Shown here: piece by piece, positions 29,769 through 38,502 of the stretch
Layout of the letters: each line of letters opens with the position of its first letter
Numbering within the stretch: the first letter of the stretch is position 1
NCBI GenBank assembly: GCA_014239365.1
Contig: JAAZZB010000072.1
Coordinates: 1 to 47,587, forward strand
Source: Verrucomicrobiia bacterium
GTDB taxonomy: Bacteria; Verrucomicrobiota; Verrucomicrobiia; Limisphaerales; UBA1100
DNA: 47,587 nucleotides
Direction of reading: 5' to 3'
Notes under the pieces: generated by a model
Databases searched by the model: none
What the model saw: the letters and a program-made list of their open reading frames with translations, nothing else
Told to the model about the DNA's origin: nothing
Position numbers and translations under genes: made by a program

Positions 29769-32549
29769 ATGCGTTTGCTCACCATCATCTTTCTGGGTTT
29801 GACCACGCTGGCCGTAGCGGCCGATCGCGAGGGCGAACGGTTGTTTGCGTTGAAGGTGCGCGGCATCATCAACTCCAAATGCCTCGCGTGCCATGGCGAG
29901 GAAGGAAAAAAGCTGAAGGGCGATTTGGATCTTTCGACACGCGCTGCAATGCTGAAGGGCGGCGAGAGCGGGGAGCCCTCGGTGGTGCCGGGCAAGCCGA
30001 TGGCGAGTCCGCTGTATCTGGCGACCACGCGCGCGCATGAAGATGACTGGTCGGCGATGCCGCCTAAGGAAAATGACAAGCTGACCAAGGGGCAGTTGGC
30101 GGTGCTCAAGCGCTGGATTGAACTGGGGGCGCCATGGCCGAATGCCAAGACTCAGTCACGCTACATCGCCGAGGAACGCGCCAAGCCGGTGACGGACGAA
30201 GGCGTGCTGATCAAAACCAGCGGCGGCTTGTCGGCGGACTGGACGTTTCGCCGCTACCAGCCGGAGGATGTGTGGGCGTTTCAGCCCTTGAAAAAACCGG
30301 CGGTGCCGAAGGGCGCGGCGAATCCGATTGATGCGTTCATCGGTCGCAAGCTGATAGCAGCCGGTTTTGCTGCAGCGCCGGCGGCGGATTTTCGTGCGTT
30401 GGTGAAGCGCGCGTATTATGACCTCACCGGCCTGCCGCCGACGCCGTTTGAAATTTTCCAATTCCGCCAAGCGTGGGACAAGGATCCGGCCAAGGCGTGG
30501 GCGGCACTCATCGACCGGCTGCTGGCCAGTCCGCACTACGGCGAACGCTGGGGGCAGCATTGGCTGGACGTCGCGCGCTACGCCGACACGGGCGGCTACT
30601 CCAACGATTACGAGCGCTCCAATATGTGGCGCTACCGCGACTACGTTATCCGAGCTTTCAACGATGACAAGCCGTACAATGAATTTGTAATCGAACAAAT
30701 CGCGGGCGACGAGCTGTGGGAGCAACAGCCGAAGGGCAAACGTGATTCGGCGCTGCTGATAGCCACCGGCTTCCTGCGAATGGGGCCGTGGGATCCGGCG
30801 ATGGTGAAAGCGCCCGAAGCGCGGCAGATTTTTCTAGATGATGTCGTGAACTCCGTCGGCCAGAGTTTACTCAGCACCACGATGCGGTGTTTCAAATGTC
30901 ACGATCACAAATTTGATCCCTTGCCCACGCGTGATTATTACCGAATGTACGCGGCCTTTGCCGGCACGCAAATGGCCGAACGGCCCGCGCCGTTTTTGAA
31001 GAAGGAAAATCTCAGCCGATTTGCAGAGCAAAAAAAACACGTACAAGGCCTCTTGGATTTTGCGAGAACGAAAACGAAGGAACTGACCGACAAGCGTGAA
31101 GCGGCTGCTAAAGAATGGTTCAAGAAAGCCGGTTTGAATTATGTCTCACTTGAAAAACGAAAGAGTTTGGCGGATGAAAAAAAACCGCCACGCCATGTGG
31201 GGCTCAATCAAATGGAGCAAGGTCGACTGAAAGTGCGCGAGCAGGATTCCCGGATTTGGGAACGCCGGATGGAGCGTTTTCAGCCGTGGGTGCAAGGCGT
31301 TTACAACGGCCCGGATCCAAGATTTTTGAACGCCAAAAAATTACGCCAATCGCCCAAGATTAATCGTAATTGGCGACCGGACAGTCACATCTATATGGGT
31401 GGCTCGTTGCAGGCACCGGGCCAGAAAGTGCGACCAGGCGTGTTGAGCGTCACGGGCATTCCGGTGTCCACCACGGGTGACAATCCATTTGTGATTTCCG
31501 ATAACCTGCAGGGCCGCCGGTTGGCTCTGGCCAAATGGATAGCCCATCCGAAAAACCCGCTCACGGCACGTTCCATCGTAAACCGTGTGTGGCAACATCA
31601 TTTCGGAAAACCCCTCGCCGGCAATCCGAATAACTTTGGAGCCAAGGGTGCCAAGCCGACGCACCCGGAATTGCTCGACTGGTTGGCGGCGGATTTCGTG
31701 GAACACGGCTGGAAGTTCAAGCGGCTGCATCGAATGATCATGCTTTCGCAAATCTATCGGCAATCCGGCCGACATCCGCAATTGAAGAAACTGCAAACCG
31801 AGGATCCGGACAATGACCTGTTTGCCTTCCATCCACCGCGACGGCTCACCGCTGAGGAATTACGCGACAGCCTTTTAAAAGTCACCGGTGAATTGAACCC
31901 AGCCACTGGCGGACTGCCGGTGATGCCGGAGATCAATATGGAGGTTGCGCTCCAGCCACGCATGATCCAGTTCTCTATCGCACCGGCGTATCAGCCTTCA
32001 CGAACACCAGCCGAACGAAATCGTCGTACAATTTATGCCTACCGCGTTCGAGGCCAAGCCGATCCCTTCCTTGAGTTATTTAATCTGCCCAATCCCAACG
32101 GCTCCTGCGAAGAACGCGATGCGGCGGCTGTCACGCCGCAGGCATTCACACTCTTAAACAGCGACGTAATGAGCGACCGCTCCATTGCCTTGGCCCTGCG
32201 CGTGGAGAAAGAGAAGGACACGTTGCCGCTTCAGGTGAAACACGCTGTGCAACTGGCTTATGGGCGAGCGCCGGACAAGGTGGAGCAGGAACGCCTCAAG
32301 CAATATGTTCTTAAGATGCGCGCCTACCACGCGAAACACCAGCCCGAACGCGTGAAGTATCCCACCCGAATTACGCGTTCGCTTATTGAGGAATTTACCG
32401 GACAACCATTCGAGTATGAGGAAATTTTGCCCGTCTTTGAAAAATATGTTCCGGATAAAAAACCCGCTAATGTGAGCGCGAACACCCGCGCACTGGCCGA
32501 CTTGTGTCTGTTGCTTTTCAACTCCAACGAATTCATTTACGTCTACTGA
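29769..32549 (+). CDS. Secreted cytochrome-type protein with PSCyt1, DUF1549 (PSCyt2) and DUF1553 (PSD1)
   Basis: A 926-residue protein with a signal peptide (MRLLTIIFLGLTTLAVAA). A heme-c motif C38LACH42 is in the PSCyt1 domain, followed by DUF1549 ('NPIDAFIGRKLIAAGF', 'RRAYYDLTGLPPTPFE'-like text, 'LLASPHYGERWGQHWLDVAR') with a second CxxCH at 374-378, and DUF1553 ('NPLTARSIVNRVWQHHFGKP'). This multidomain protein is abundant in Planctomycetes and Verrucomicrobia and of unknown biochemical role. The start is two bases past the GntR stop; the DUF1501 partner follows after one base. Confidence 0.92.
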   Translation: MRLLTIIFLGLTTLAVAADREGERLFALKVRGIINSKCLACHGEEGKKLKGDLDLSTRAAMLKGGESGEPSVVPGKPMASPLYLATTRAHEDDWSAMPPKENDKLTKGQLAVLKRWIELGAPWPNAKTQSRYIAEERAKPVTDEGVLIKTSGGLSADWTFRRYQPEDVWAFQPLKKPAVPKGAANPIDAFIGRKLIAAGFAAAPAADFRALVKRAYYDLTGLPPTPFEIFQFRQAWDKDPAKAWAALIDRLLASPHYGERWGQHWLDVARYADTGGYSNDYERSNMWRYRDYVIRAFNDDKPYNEFVIEQIAGDELWEQQPKGKRDSALLIATGFLRMGPWDPAMVKAPEARQIFLDDVVNSVGQSLLSTTMRCFKCHDHKFDPLPTRDYYRMYAAFAGTQMAERPAPFLKKENLSRFAEQKKHVQGLLDFARTKTKELTDKREAAAKEWFKKAGLNYVSLEKRKSLADEKKPPRHVGLNQMEQGRLKVREQDSRIWERRMERFQPWVQGVYNGPDPRFLNAKKLRQSPKINRNWRPDSHIYMGGSLQAPGQKVRPGVLSVTGIPVSTTGDNPFVISDNLQGRRLALAKWIAHPKNPLTARSIVNRVWQHHFGKPLAGNPNNFGAKGAKPTHPELLDWLAADFVEHGWKFKRLHRMIMLSQIYRQSGRHPQLKKLQTEDPDNDLFAFHPPRRLTAEELRDSLLKVTGELNPATGGLPVMPEINMEVALQPRMIQFSIAPAYQPSRTPAERNRRTIYAYRVRGQADPFLELFNLPNPNGSCEERDAAAVTPQAFTLLNSDVMSDRSIALALRVEKEKDTLPLQVKHAVQLAYGRAPDKVEQERLKQYVLKMRAYHAKHQPERVKYPTRITRSLIEEFTGQPFEYEEILPVFEKYVPDKKPANVSANTRALADLCLLLFNSNEFIYVY

Positions 32550-32550
32550 T

Positions 32551-33951
32551 ATGAACACTCCACTCTCACTGAACATCCCTTCCCTGCGGCGCCGTGATTT
32601 CCTTTATGGGCTTAGTTCATCATTGGGGGCAGTGGCGATGACCGACCTGTTGGCCAAAGAAACCGCCGGGCCATTGTCTCCCAAGAAACCGATGCACGCG
32701 CCCAAGGCAAAAGCGGTGATCATGCTCTTTATGGAAGGTGGGCCGAGCCATGTAGATACGTTTGATCCGAAGCCCGTGCTCAATGCGAAGCACAAGACGG
32801 AATCAAAACGCACGGCTGGTTTGGCAAATGGGTTTCGTTTTTATGTCGGCAGCCCATTCAAGTCGCGCAAGGTCGGCCAATCGGGGTTGGACATGAGCGA
32901 TCAGTGGGTGCATTTGCCGAAGGTGGCCGATGAGCTTTGCAACTACCGTGGATGCCAGGCTGAGTCGCTAAACCATCCTGAGGCACTTTTCCATATGAAT
33001 ACCGGCAGTCGGTTGGGAGGCGATCCGGCCTTGGGTTCGTGGATCAATTACGGACTCGGCACAGAGAACCAAAATCTCCCCGGCTACGTGGTGATGACCG
33101 AGCTGGCCATGCCACAGGGCGGATCACGCAATTGGAGCAACGGCTTTTTGCCGGCGCATTATCAAGGCACCCGGCTGCGTCCAAGCGGTTCCCCAATTCT
33201 TGATCTGCACGCGCCTAAACACAAAACCCGCGATCACCAACGCAAGGCACTTGATGAACTGGCTTTTCTCAATCAACGCCACGCCAAAAAGCATCCAGAA
33301 CACGCCGACCTTGCCGCGCGAATGGAAAGCTACGAACTGGCTTACCGCATGCAGATGGAAGTGCCCGGCGTCATCGATCTCAAGAACGAGCCCAAGCACA
33401 TCCGCGAAGCTTACGGCATGAATCAAAAAGAAACAGCCGCATTCGGCCGCCAATGTTTGATGGCCCGTCGTCTCGTCGAGAAAGGCGTACGCTTCGTGCA
33501 AATTTTTTCCGGCGGCTGGGACAGCCACGACTATCTGGAACGCGGCCACTCCTCGCGCATCAAGAGCGTCGATAAACCAATGACCACGCTCATCAAAGAC
33601 CTCAAGCAACGCGGGATGCTCGACGACACGCTTGTCGTCTGGACCGGCGAATTCGGCCGCACACCGGACAACAACCGGCGCGGCGGTGTCTATGCTTTGG
33701 GCCGGGGACACAACATTGATGCCATGACGATGATGATGGCCGGCGGCGGCATAAAAAAAGGCTCCGTCGTGGGTGCCACCGATGAGATTGGCGCGAAGGC
33801 TTCAGAGGTTGTTCACCCCATCCGCGATCTTCACGTGACGCTGCTCCATCTCCTCGGCCTCGAAGACAACAAGCTCACCTATTTACACGCAGGCCGCTAC
33901 AAACAACTCAGCCAATTCGGCGGCAAAGTCATCAAGGAACTCATCGCTTGA
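32551..33951 (+). CDS. DUF1501 Tat-exported protein, partner of the cytochrome-type protein
   Basis: A 466-residue protein with a twin-arginine motif near the N-terminus (LRRRDFLYGLSSSLGA). DUF1501 features are 'AVIMLFMEGGPSHVDTFDPK', 'MARRLVEKGVRFVQIFSGGWDSH' and 'DDTLVVWTGEFGRTP', resembling sulfatase/alkaline-phosphatase-fold enzymes, followed by 'GRGHNIDAMTMMMAGGGIKK'. In PVC bacteria this gene routinely follows the DUF1549/1553 gene, and here the intergenic gap is one base. Its activity is not established. Confidence 0.92.
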   Translation: MNTPLSLNIPSLRRRDFLYGLSSSLGAVAMTDLLAKETAGPLSPKKPMHAPKAKAVIMLFMEGGPSHVDTFDPKPVLNAKHKTESKRTAGLANGFRFYVGSPFKSRKVGQSGLDMSDQWVHLPKVADELCNYRGCQAESLNHPEALFHMNTGSRLGGDPALGSWINYGLGTENQNLPGYVVMTELAMPQGGSRNWSNGFLPAHYQGTRLRPSGSPILDLHAPKHKTRDHQRKALDELAFLNQRHAKKHPEHADLAARMESYELAYRMQMEVPGVIDLKNEPKHIREAYGMNQKETAAFGRQCLMARRLVEKGVRFVQIFSGGWDSHDYLERGHSSRIKSVDKPMTTLIKDLKQRGMLDDTLVVWTGEFGRTPDNNRRGGVYALGRGHNIDAMTMMMAGGGIKKGSVVGATDEIGAKASEVVHPIRDLHVTLLHLLGLEDNKLTYLHAGRYKQLSQFGGKVIKELIA

Positions 33952-33957
33952 TCATCG

Positions 33958-35526
33958 TTACACTTTCAACAAACGCTTCGCTTCCTCGTAACCCGGCGCG
34001 CGGTGGCCGGGGCCTTGGCCGCGTTTGTCGTTGACGGTGTAGCCGTAGCAACTGGCGGTGACGCGAGCGAGCGAAACCATTTGCCGCCAGCGGAAGGCGG
34101 CGCGGGTGGTGGCGAATTCTTCGTTGGCGGTGCGGTAATATTTCTCCGCGTGCAAACGGCCATCTTCGCTGGTGCCGTATTGAATGAGCAAATCCAGCAG
34201 CGCACGCTGCGGATGGCCGAGCGCGCCGTAACGATGAGTGAGCGCGCAGGCGCGGAGTTGGTTATTCTCGCGGATGGCGGCGTCCAGTTCGGCGAGCAGC
34301 GCCTTGGGCGTGGTGGCCTTGACGCGCTCGAGCTGCACGGGCTCGGGGAATGGCTTCGGTTTGTGGCCGTCTTTGCTGCAGCTTTGGGCGACGTTGCCGG
34401 CGGCCAAAATCAGGCCGGCCATTGCGTGGCGGTGACTGCTCACGCGGGCGATATTGCGCCACGCGTTCACCATATCACTGGCGTGCACGCCCGCCGAATC
34501 ACCGTGCGTACGGCGTCCATAATAGTTACCTTTCCAAACTTCCACCTGCCGCAGGATGAGTTGATTAGCCGCGAGCGAAATGGCTTCGCCCACGTGCTCA
34601 GGCAGAATTCCTTCCGCCAACGCCGCTGCCGCTGCCTCGCTGGCTTGGGGGCGGTTGAGCGTCAGCAAATTGAGCGCGAATTTTTCCACCCACGGGTCAT
34701 CGGCCTTGCGCGTGCCGACGGGGCGACTGAGCAATTTATATTTTTCGAGCAACGCCGGCACTTGCGATGACCGCGATTTGCCGCCCGCGCATTGGCGGAT
34801 GGATTGCCGGAGCAACGTGAGCGCGTGTTCCTTGCCGGTGAGCTCCAGCACATCGTACGCGCGCCATGGCATCACCACGTTGTGGACATTGTGGTTATCT
34901 TCCACGTGATGCAGCACACCGTTGAGCGCGCTCTCCAGCGATTGCCCGGCGAGCGCGGCGAGCAACTGCTCGGCCTTCGCTTTGTCGCCCGCGAGCGTGG
35001 CGGCGTGCAACCCTTGCGCGGCCTTCGCATCTTTGGACAACTTCGCCGCCTTCAATGGCTTGAGCACATCCTTCGCGTGGAGGCCGTTCTTTTCCGTATA
35101 AAATGAATTGCGATAGAGCACTTTCAAAACCGGCAACGCCTCCTGGCCCTTCGGCATTTCGCGCGACATATCAAACGCCGGTGCAAGCGCCATAAACGTA
35201 TGAAAGCCGTGATAGTTTTCGCCACCAAATGTGCGCGCATTGGCCAATGTCCCGGCGGCCACCAATTGGCGCAACGGCACGCCGGCGTTGAGCTTGCCGA
35301 CAAGCACAGACAAAATTTTCGCGGTGGGCGTTTCCTGCATCAACCCGACCAATGGCTCGAGCTTGCCAAAGGAAAGACGCGGATCATCCTCGGCCGCAAA
35401 CGCCGTGGACACGCCAAGCTCCCCGGCCAACGTAGTGCCGAGGCTGGCGAGGAGCATTCCCTGGCCGACATTGGACAGAAATTCGCGGCGATGGGTTTGA
35501 GTGGGGGGAGTGGATTGGATCATCAT
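33958..35526 (-). CDS. Tat-exported protein of unknown family
   Basis: A 522-residue protein with a Tat signal (HRREFLSNVGQGMLLASLG, Ala-rich up to about residue 45). The rest is mainly helical by composition, with conserved-looking stretches 'GVLHHVEDNHNVHNVVMPWR' and 'HRYGALGHPQRALLDLLIQY' rich in His that could bind metal or cofactor. I do not recognise the family with confidence. It is convergent with the DUF1501 gene (6-nt gap) and divergent from pckA. A second Met directly follows the first. No other gene shares its strand nearby. Confidence 0.8.
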   Translation of the reverse strand: MMIQSTPPTQTHRREFLSNVGQGMLLASLGTTLAGELGVSTAFAAEDDPRLSFGKLEPLVGLMQETPTAKILSVLVGKLNAGVPLRQLVAAGTLANARTFGGENYHGFHTFMALAPAFDMSREMPKGQEALPVLKVLYRNSFYTEKNGLHAKDVLKPLKAAKLSKDAKAAQGLHAATLAGDKAKAEQLLAALAGQSLESALNGVLHHVEDNHNVHNVVMPWRAYDVLELTGKEHALTLLRQSIRQCAGGKSRSSQVPALLEKYKLLSRPVGTRKADDPWVEKFALNLLTLNRPQASEAAAAALAEGILPEHVGEAISLAANQLILRQVEVWKGNYYGRRTHGDSAGVHASDMVNAWRNIARVSSHRHAMAGLILAAGNVAQSCSKDGHKPKPFPEPVQLERVKATTPKALLAELDAAIRENNQLRACALTHRYGALGHPQRALLDLLIQYGTSEDGRLHAEKYYRTANEEFATTRAAFRWRQMVSLARVTASCYGYTVNDKRGQGPGHRAPGYEEAKRLLKV

Positions 35527-35633
35527 TTTGCTTTCGTTTTCCTATCGTTTGGAGTGCTTGCCAAAAGTGTACGCCTTAAACGAAAGTACGCCACCAAAAA
35601 GTTTGGCTGCGTTGGCGAGGATTTTCCCGTGTC

Positions 35634-35664
35634 AGCCCCCGATTTTGGTTTGAATCGGCGGGCT
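35634..35664 (+). other. Imperfect stem-loop in the pckA leader
   Basis: AGCCCCCGATT (35634-35644) and AATCGGCGGGCT (35653-35664) are nearly complementary and are followed by TTTTT. It sits 20-50 nt upstream of the pckA start, so it resembles an attenuator, although no leader peptide is seen. It may equally be a chance hairpin. Confidence 0.3.
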
Positions 35665-35686
35665 TTTTGGCGCAAGAGTCTTGCGC

Positions 35687-37354
35687 GTGAAAACTGCGAC
35701 GCTCACTGAAAAAGATTTCCCACTGCCGCTGCTGGGCACCGCTGATTTGCACGGGCCCATTGGGCTGGAGGCGCACGGGTTGGAGCCGCGCGGCACGGTG
35801 CGTTGGAATTACGAAACGCCCGAGCTGCAACAGCACGCGATGCGCCGCGGCGAGGGCGATCTTTCTGCGCACGGCGTCTTCACCAACCGCACCGGCGCGC
35901 GCACGGGACGCTCGCCCAAAGATAAATTTACCGTGCGCGATGAGGTCAGCGAGGACACCATTTGGTGGGGCAAAATCAATCAGCCGTGCAAGCCGAAGTT
36001 GTTTGATAAAATGCTCGGTCACGCGCAGTGGTTTCTTTCGCATCGCGAGGAGCTGTTTGTGCAGGATTTATTTTGCGGCGCGGATGCAGCACACCGCATC
36101 AGCCTGCGGGTGGTCACCGAAAGCGCGTGGCACGCCGCCTTTGCGCGCACGATGATGATCCGCCCCACCGCCGATGAGCTCGCCACGCACAAGCCGGAAT
36201 ACACCGTGCTGCACACGCCCTATCTACTGGCCGATCCCGACAGCGTTGACGGCCTCGACTCCAACGCTTTCATTCTGCTTTCCCTCAAACACAAGCTCGT
36301 CCTTATCGGCGGCACGCAGTACGCCGGGGAAATTAAAAAATCTTTGTTTTCCATAATGAACTATCTGCTGCCCGCCACCGGTCAGCTGCCGATGCATTGT
36401 TCGTGTAACACCACCGGCGAAAACACCGCAGTCTTCTTCGGCCTTTCCGGTACCGGCAAAACCACTCTCTCCGCCGACCCCAACCGCCGCCTCGTGGGCG
36501 ACGACGAACACGGCTGGACCGACCACGGCATTTTCAATTTCGAAGGCGGCTGCTACGCCAAGCTCATCAACCTCAAAGAAAAAGACGAGCCCGCCATTTT
36601 CGCCACCACCCGAATGCCCGGTACCATTATGGAAAACGTCATCCTCGGTCTCGATGGCACGCCCGATTTCACCGACGATTCGCTGACCGCCAACACTCGC
36701 GCCGCTTACCCCATTGAGTACATCGAAAACCGCAAACCCAGTGGCACGGCCGGGCATCCGCAAAACATCGTCTTCCTCACGTGCGACGCCTTTGGCGTGC
36801 TTCCCCCCATCGCCCGCCTCACGCCCGAGCAAGCCGCCTACCATTTCATCAGCGGCTACACCGCCAAAGTCGCCGGCACCGAGATGAATATCGACACCCC
36901 CACCGCCACCTTCTCCACCTGCTTCGGCGCCCCCTTTATGCCCCGGCACCCCGGAGTTTATGCCAAGCTCCTCACCGAAAAAATCGCCAAGCATCAGTCC
37001 CAATGTTGGCTACTCAACACCGGCTGGATCGCCGGCGGCTACGGCCAAAGCGACCGCATCAAAATCAAGTGGACCCGCGCCCTCCTCAACGCCGCATTAG
37101 AAGGCCACCTCGCCAACGTCGATTACAAAACCGATGACCGCTTCGGCTTCCAAATCCCGCAAGCGTGCCCCGACGTCCCAAGCGAAATCCTAACCCCCCG
37201 CGACACCTGGGAATCCACCACCGCCTACGACACCCAAGCCGACCACCTCGCCCAAATGTTCCGCGACAACTTCCAACAATACGCCCCCGACACCCCCGCC
37301 CCCATCCGCAACGCCGGGCCGAGAGGCACGAGTTCCACCTCCTCCCAGTCCTAA
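35687..37354 (+). CDS. pckA: Phosphoenolpyruvate carboxykinase (ATP)
   Basis: A 555-residue ATP-dependent PEPCK, converting oxaloacetate and ATP to PEP, ADP and CO2 in gluconeogenesis. 'TNRTGARTGRSPKDKF' binds oxaloacetate, 'GLSGTGKTTLSADP' (252-265) is the kinase-1a P-loop, and 'LVGDDEHGW' binds metal. 'YIENRKPSGTAGHPQNIVFLTCDAFG' is also family-typical. GTG 35687 is preferred over TTG 35681 because AAGAG at 35674-35678 sits 8 nt upstream. The C-terminus has a Ser/Thr-rich tail of a few residues beyond the family end. Confidence 0.95.
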   Translation: MKTATLTEKDFPLPLLGTADLHGPIGLEAHGLEPRGTVRWNYETPELQQHAMRRGEGDLSAHGVFTNRTGARTGRSPKDKFTVRDEVSEDTIWWGKINQPCKPKLFDKMLGHAQWFLSHREELFVQDLFCGADAAHRISLRVVTESAWHAAFARTMMIRPTADELATHKPEYTVLHTPYLLADPDSVDGLDSNAFILLSLKHKLVLIGGTQYAGEIKKSLFSIMNYLLPATGQLPMHCSCNTTGENTAVFFGLSGTGKTTLSADPNRRLVGDDEHGWTDHGIFNFEGGCYAKLINLKEKDEPAIFATTRMPGTIMENVILGLDGTPDFTDDSLTANTRAAYPIEYIENRKPSGTAGHPQNIVFLTCDAFGVLPPIARLTPEQAAYHFISGYTAKVAGTEMNIDTPTATFSTCFGAPFMPRHPGVYAKLLTEKIAKHQSQCWLLNTGWIAGGYGQSDRIKIKWTRALLNAALEGHLANVDYKTDDRFGFQIPQACPDVPSEILTPRDTWESTTAYDTQADHLAQMFRDNFQQYAPDTPAPIRNAGPRGTSSTSSQS

Positions 37355-37361
37355 AACAGTT

Positions 37362-37433
37362 AAAAGACACGGATTCCACCGATTAACACGGATTAAATCT
37401 CATCCGTGAAAATCCGTGTAATCCGTGTCCCCT
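37362..37433. repeat. Interspersed repeat of the 'ACACGGATT...AATCCGTGT' type
   Basis: GACACGGATTCCACCGATTA and ACACGGATTAAATCTCATCC are followed by CCGTGAAAATCCGTGTAATC and CCGTGTCC, an imperfect palindrome with several ACGGATT/AATCCGT units. Related to 3322-3384 and 7308-7340. The remaining 142 bp before the prepilin gene show no gene; only an AT-rich leader is seen. Confidence 0.7.
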
Positions 37434-37575
37434 ACCCTCCTCCGCCCTCAGTTTAGCCCAAATTTTTCCCTATTCTTTTTGTAAGAATCCCACCTTTCAG
37501 GCGTAACCCTAATAGCGGCAAAAGTGCAGCTCGACCAAAAACCAGCACTTCCAACCCAGCGCAATAGGACACAAA

Positions 37576-38415
37576 ATGAAAAAACACACCCTACAAAATA
37601 AACGAGGATTCACCCTCATTGAACTCCTCGTCGTCATCGCCATCATTGGCATTCTGGCCTCGATGCTCTTACCCGCACTAGCCCGAGCTAAGGCGAAAGC
37701 CCGCCGCGTTAAATGCGTTAACAATCTCAGCAGCATCTACAAAGCGCTCTTAGGATTCGCCCAAGCAAATGGTGAACGGATGCCTTGGCAGTTGACCTCC
37801 TCCGGCGTACGCAACCACTTGGATTCAAGCGCCACTCCGGCAAACCAATTTGGTGCGAAAATCGCGGGCCCTTATGTGAACGTCGCTGTCAACGAGCTGC
37901 ACGCTCATATTAATTCACTCCACACCGCCGGCGTGTACACCATCGCGGCAATGAAACAGGAGCTGCAAACCCCAAAAATTATTTTGTCTCCCTGCGATCC
38001 CACCCGGGAAGCAGCCAATGAAGTCGTGCAAAAAAATTGGGCCACATATGACACCAAGTCCAGAGGCCCGAGCGCGGAAGTGGGCAAAGGCTCCAGCTAC
38101 AACTTGGTTCGCGGCGCTGACACCCAACGCCCGTCCGCCCCTTTGGCAGTCACCCGAAATCGATCCCACGACAACCTAACCTCCACCGGCACGTATTGGC
38201 TGGGGGCCGACTCGGATTCCAGCAACCGTATGACGATGGCGGGCCTGAACGCTTCACAGGGCCAAGTGGTAATGATGGACGGCAGCGCCAGACAATCCAC
38301 CGATGCAGATTTCGGAGATAAAGGCAAAATCAGCCGTCCCTCTTGGGGCTGCTCCGGTGGAGTGGCTATGGGCGATACGAGCATGATTGCTATGCGCGGA
38401 GTTGGGTTGGATTAA
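37576..38415 (+). CDS. Prepilin-type N-terminal cleavage/methylation domain protein
   Basis: A 279-residue type II secretion/pilin-like protein. The N-terminus has the prepilin site G-F-T-L-I-E: '[20 protein letters not shown]' then '[20 protein letters not shown]', where a prepilin peptidase would cut after Gly and methylate Phe. The remainder is a periplasmic/extracellular domain with a DUF1559-like end ('[20 protein letters not shown]'), common in large paralogous sets in PVC bacteria. AGGA stands 7 nt before the ATG. It has its own strong terminator at 38434. Confidence 0.92.
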   Translation: MKKHTLQNKRGFTLIELLVVIAIIGILASMLLPALARAKAKARRVKCVNNLSSIYKALLGFAQANGERMPWQLTSSGVRNHLDSSATPANQFGAKIAGPYVNVAVNELHAHINSLHTAGVYTIAAMKQELQTPKIILSPCDPTREAANEVVQKNWATYDTKSRGPSAEVGKGSSYNLVRGADTQRPSAPLAVTRNRSHDNLTSTGTYWLGADSDSSNRMTMAGLNASQGQVVMMDGSARQSTDADFGDKGKISRPSWGCSGGVAMGDTSMIAMRGVGLD

Positions 38416-38433
38416 AAAGTTAAGCGCATAAAC

Positions 38434-38465
38434 AAAACGGCGCCTCTTAAATGGGGCGCCGTTTT
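38434..38465 (+). terminator. Rho-independent terminator after the prepilin gene
   Basis: AAAACGGCGCC (38434-38444) pairs perfectly with GGCGCCGTTTT (38455-38465) around a 10-nt loop, followed by CACAATAAGTTTTT. The stem ends in T residues. It lies 18 bp past the stop codon. Confidence 0.85.
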
Positions 38466-38502
38466 CACAATAAGTTTTTGACTTGTTTTCCTGTCGATCA
38501 TT

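Noticed and set aside
29075..30148. 357-codon minus-strand open frame opposite the GntR gene and cytochrome gene
   Set aside because: Covers the GntR and DUF1549 starts on the wrong strand and has no recognisable domain.
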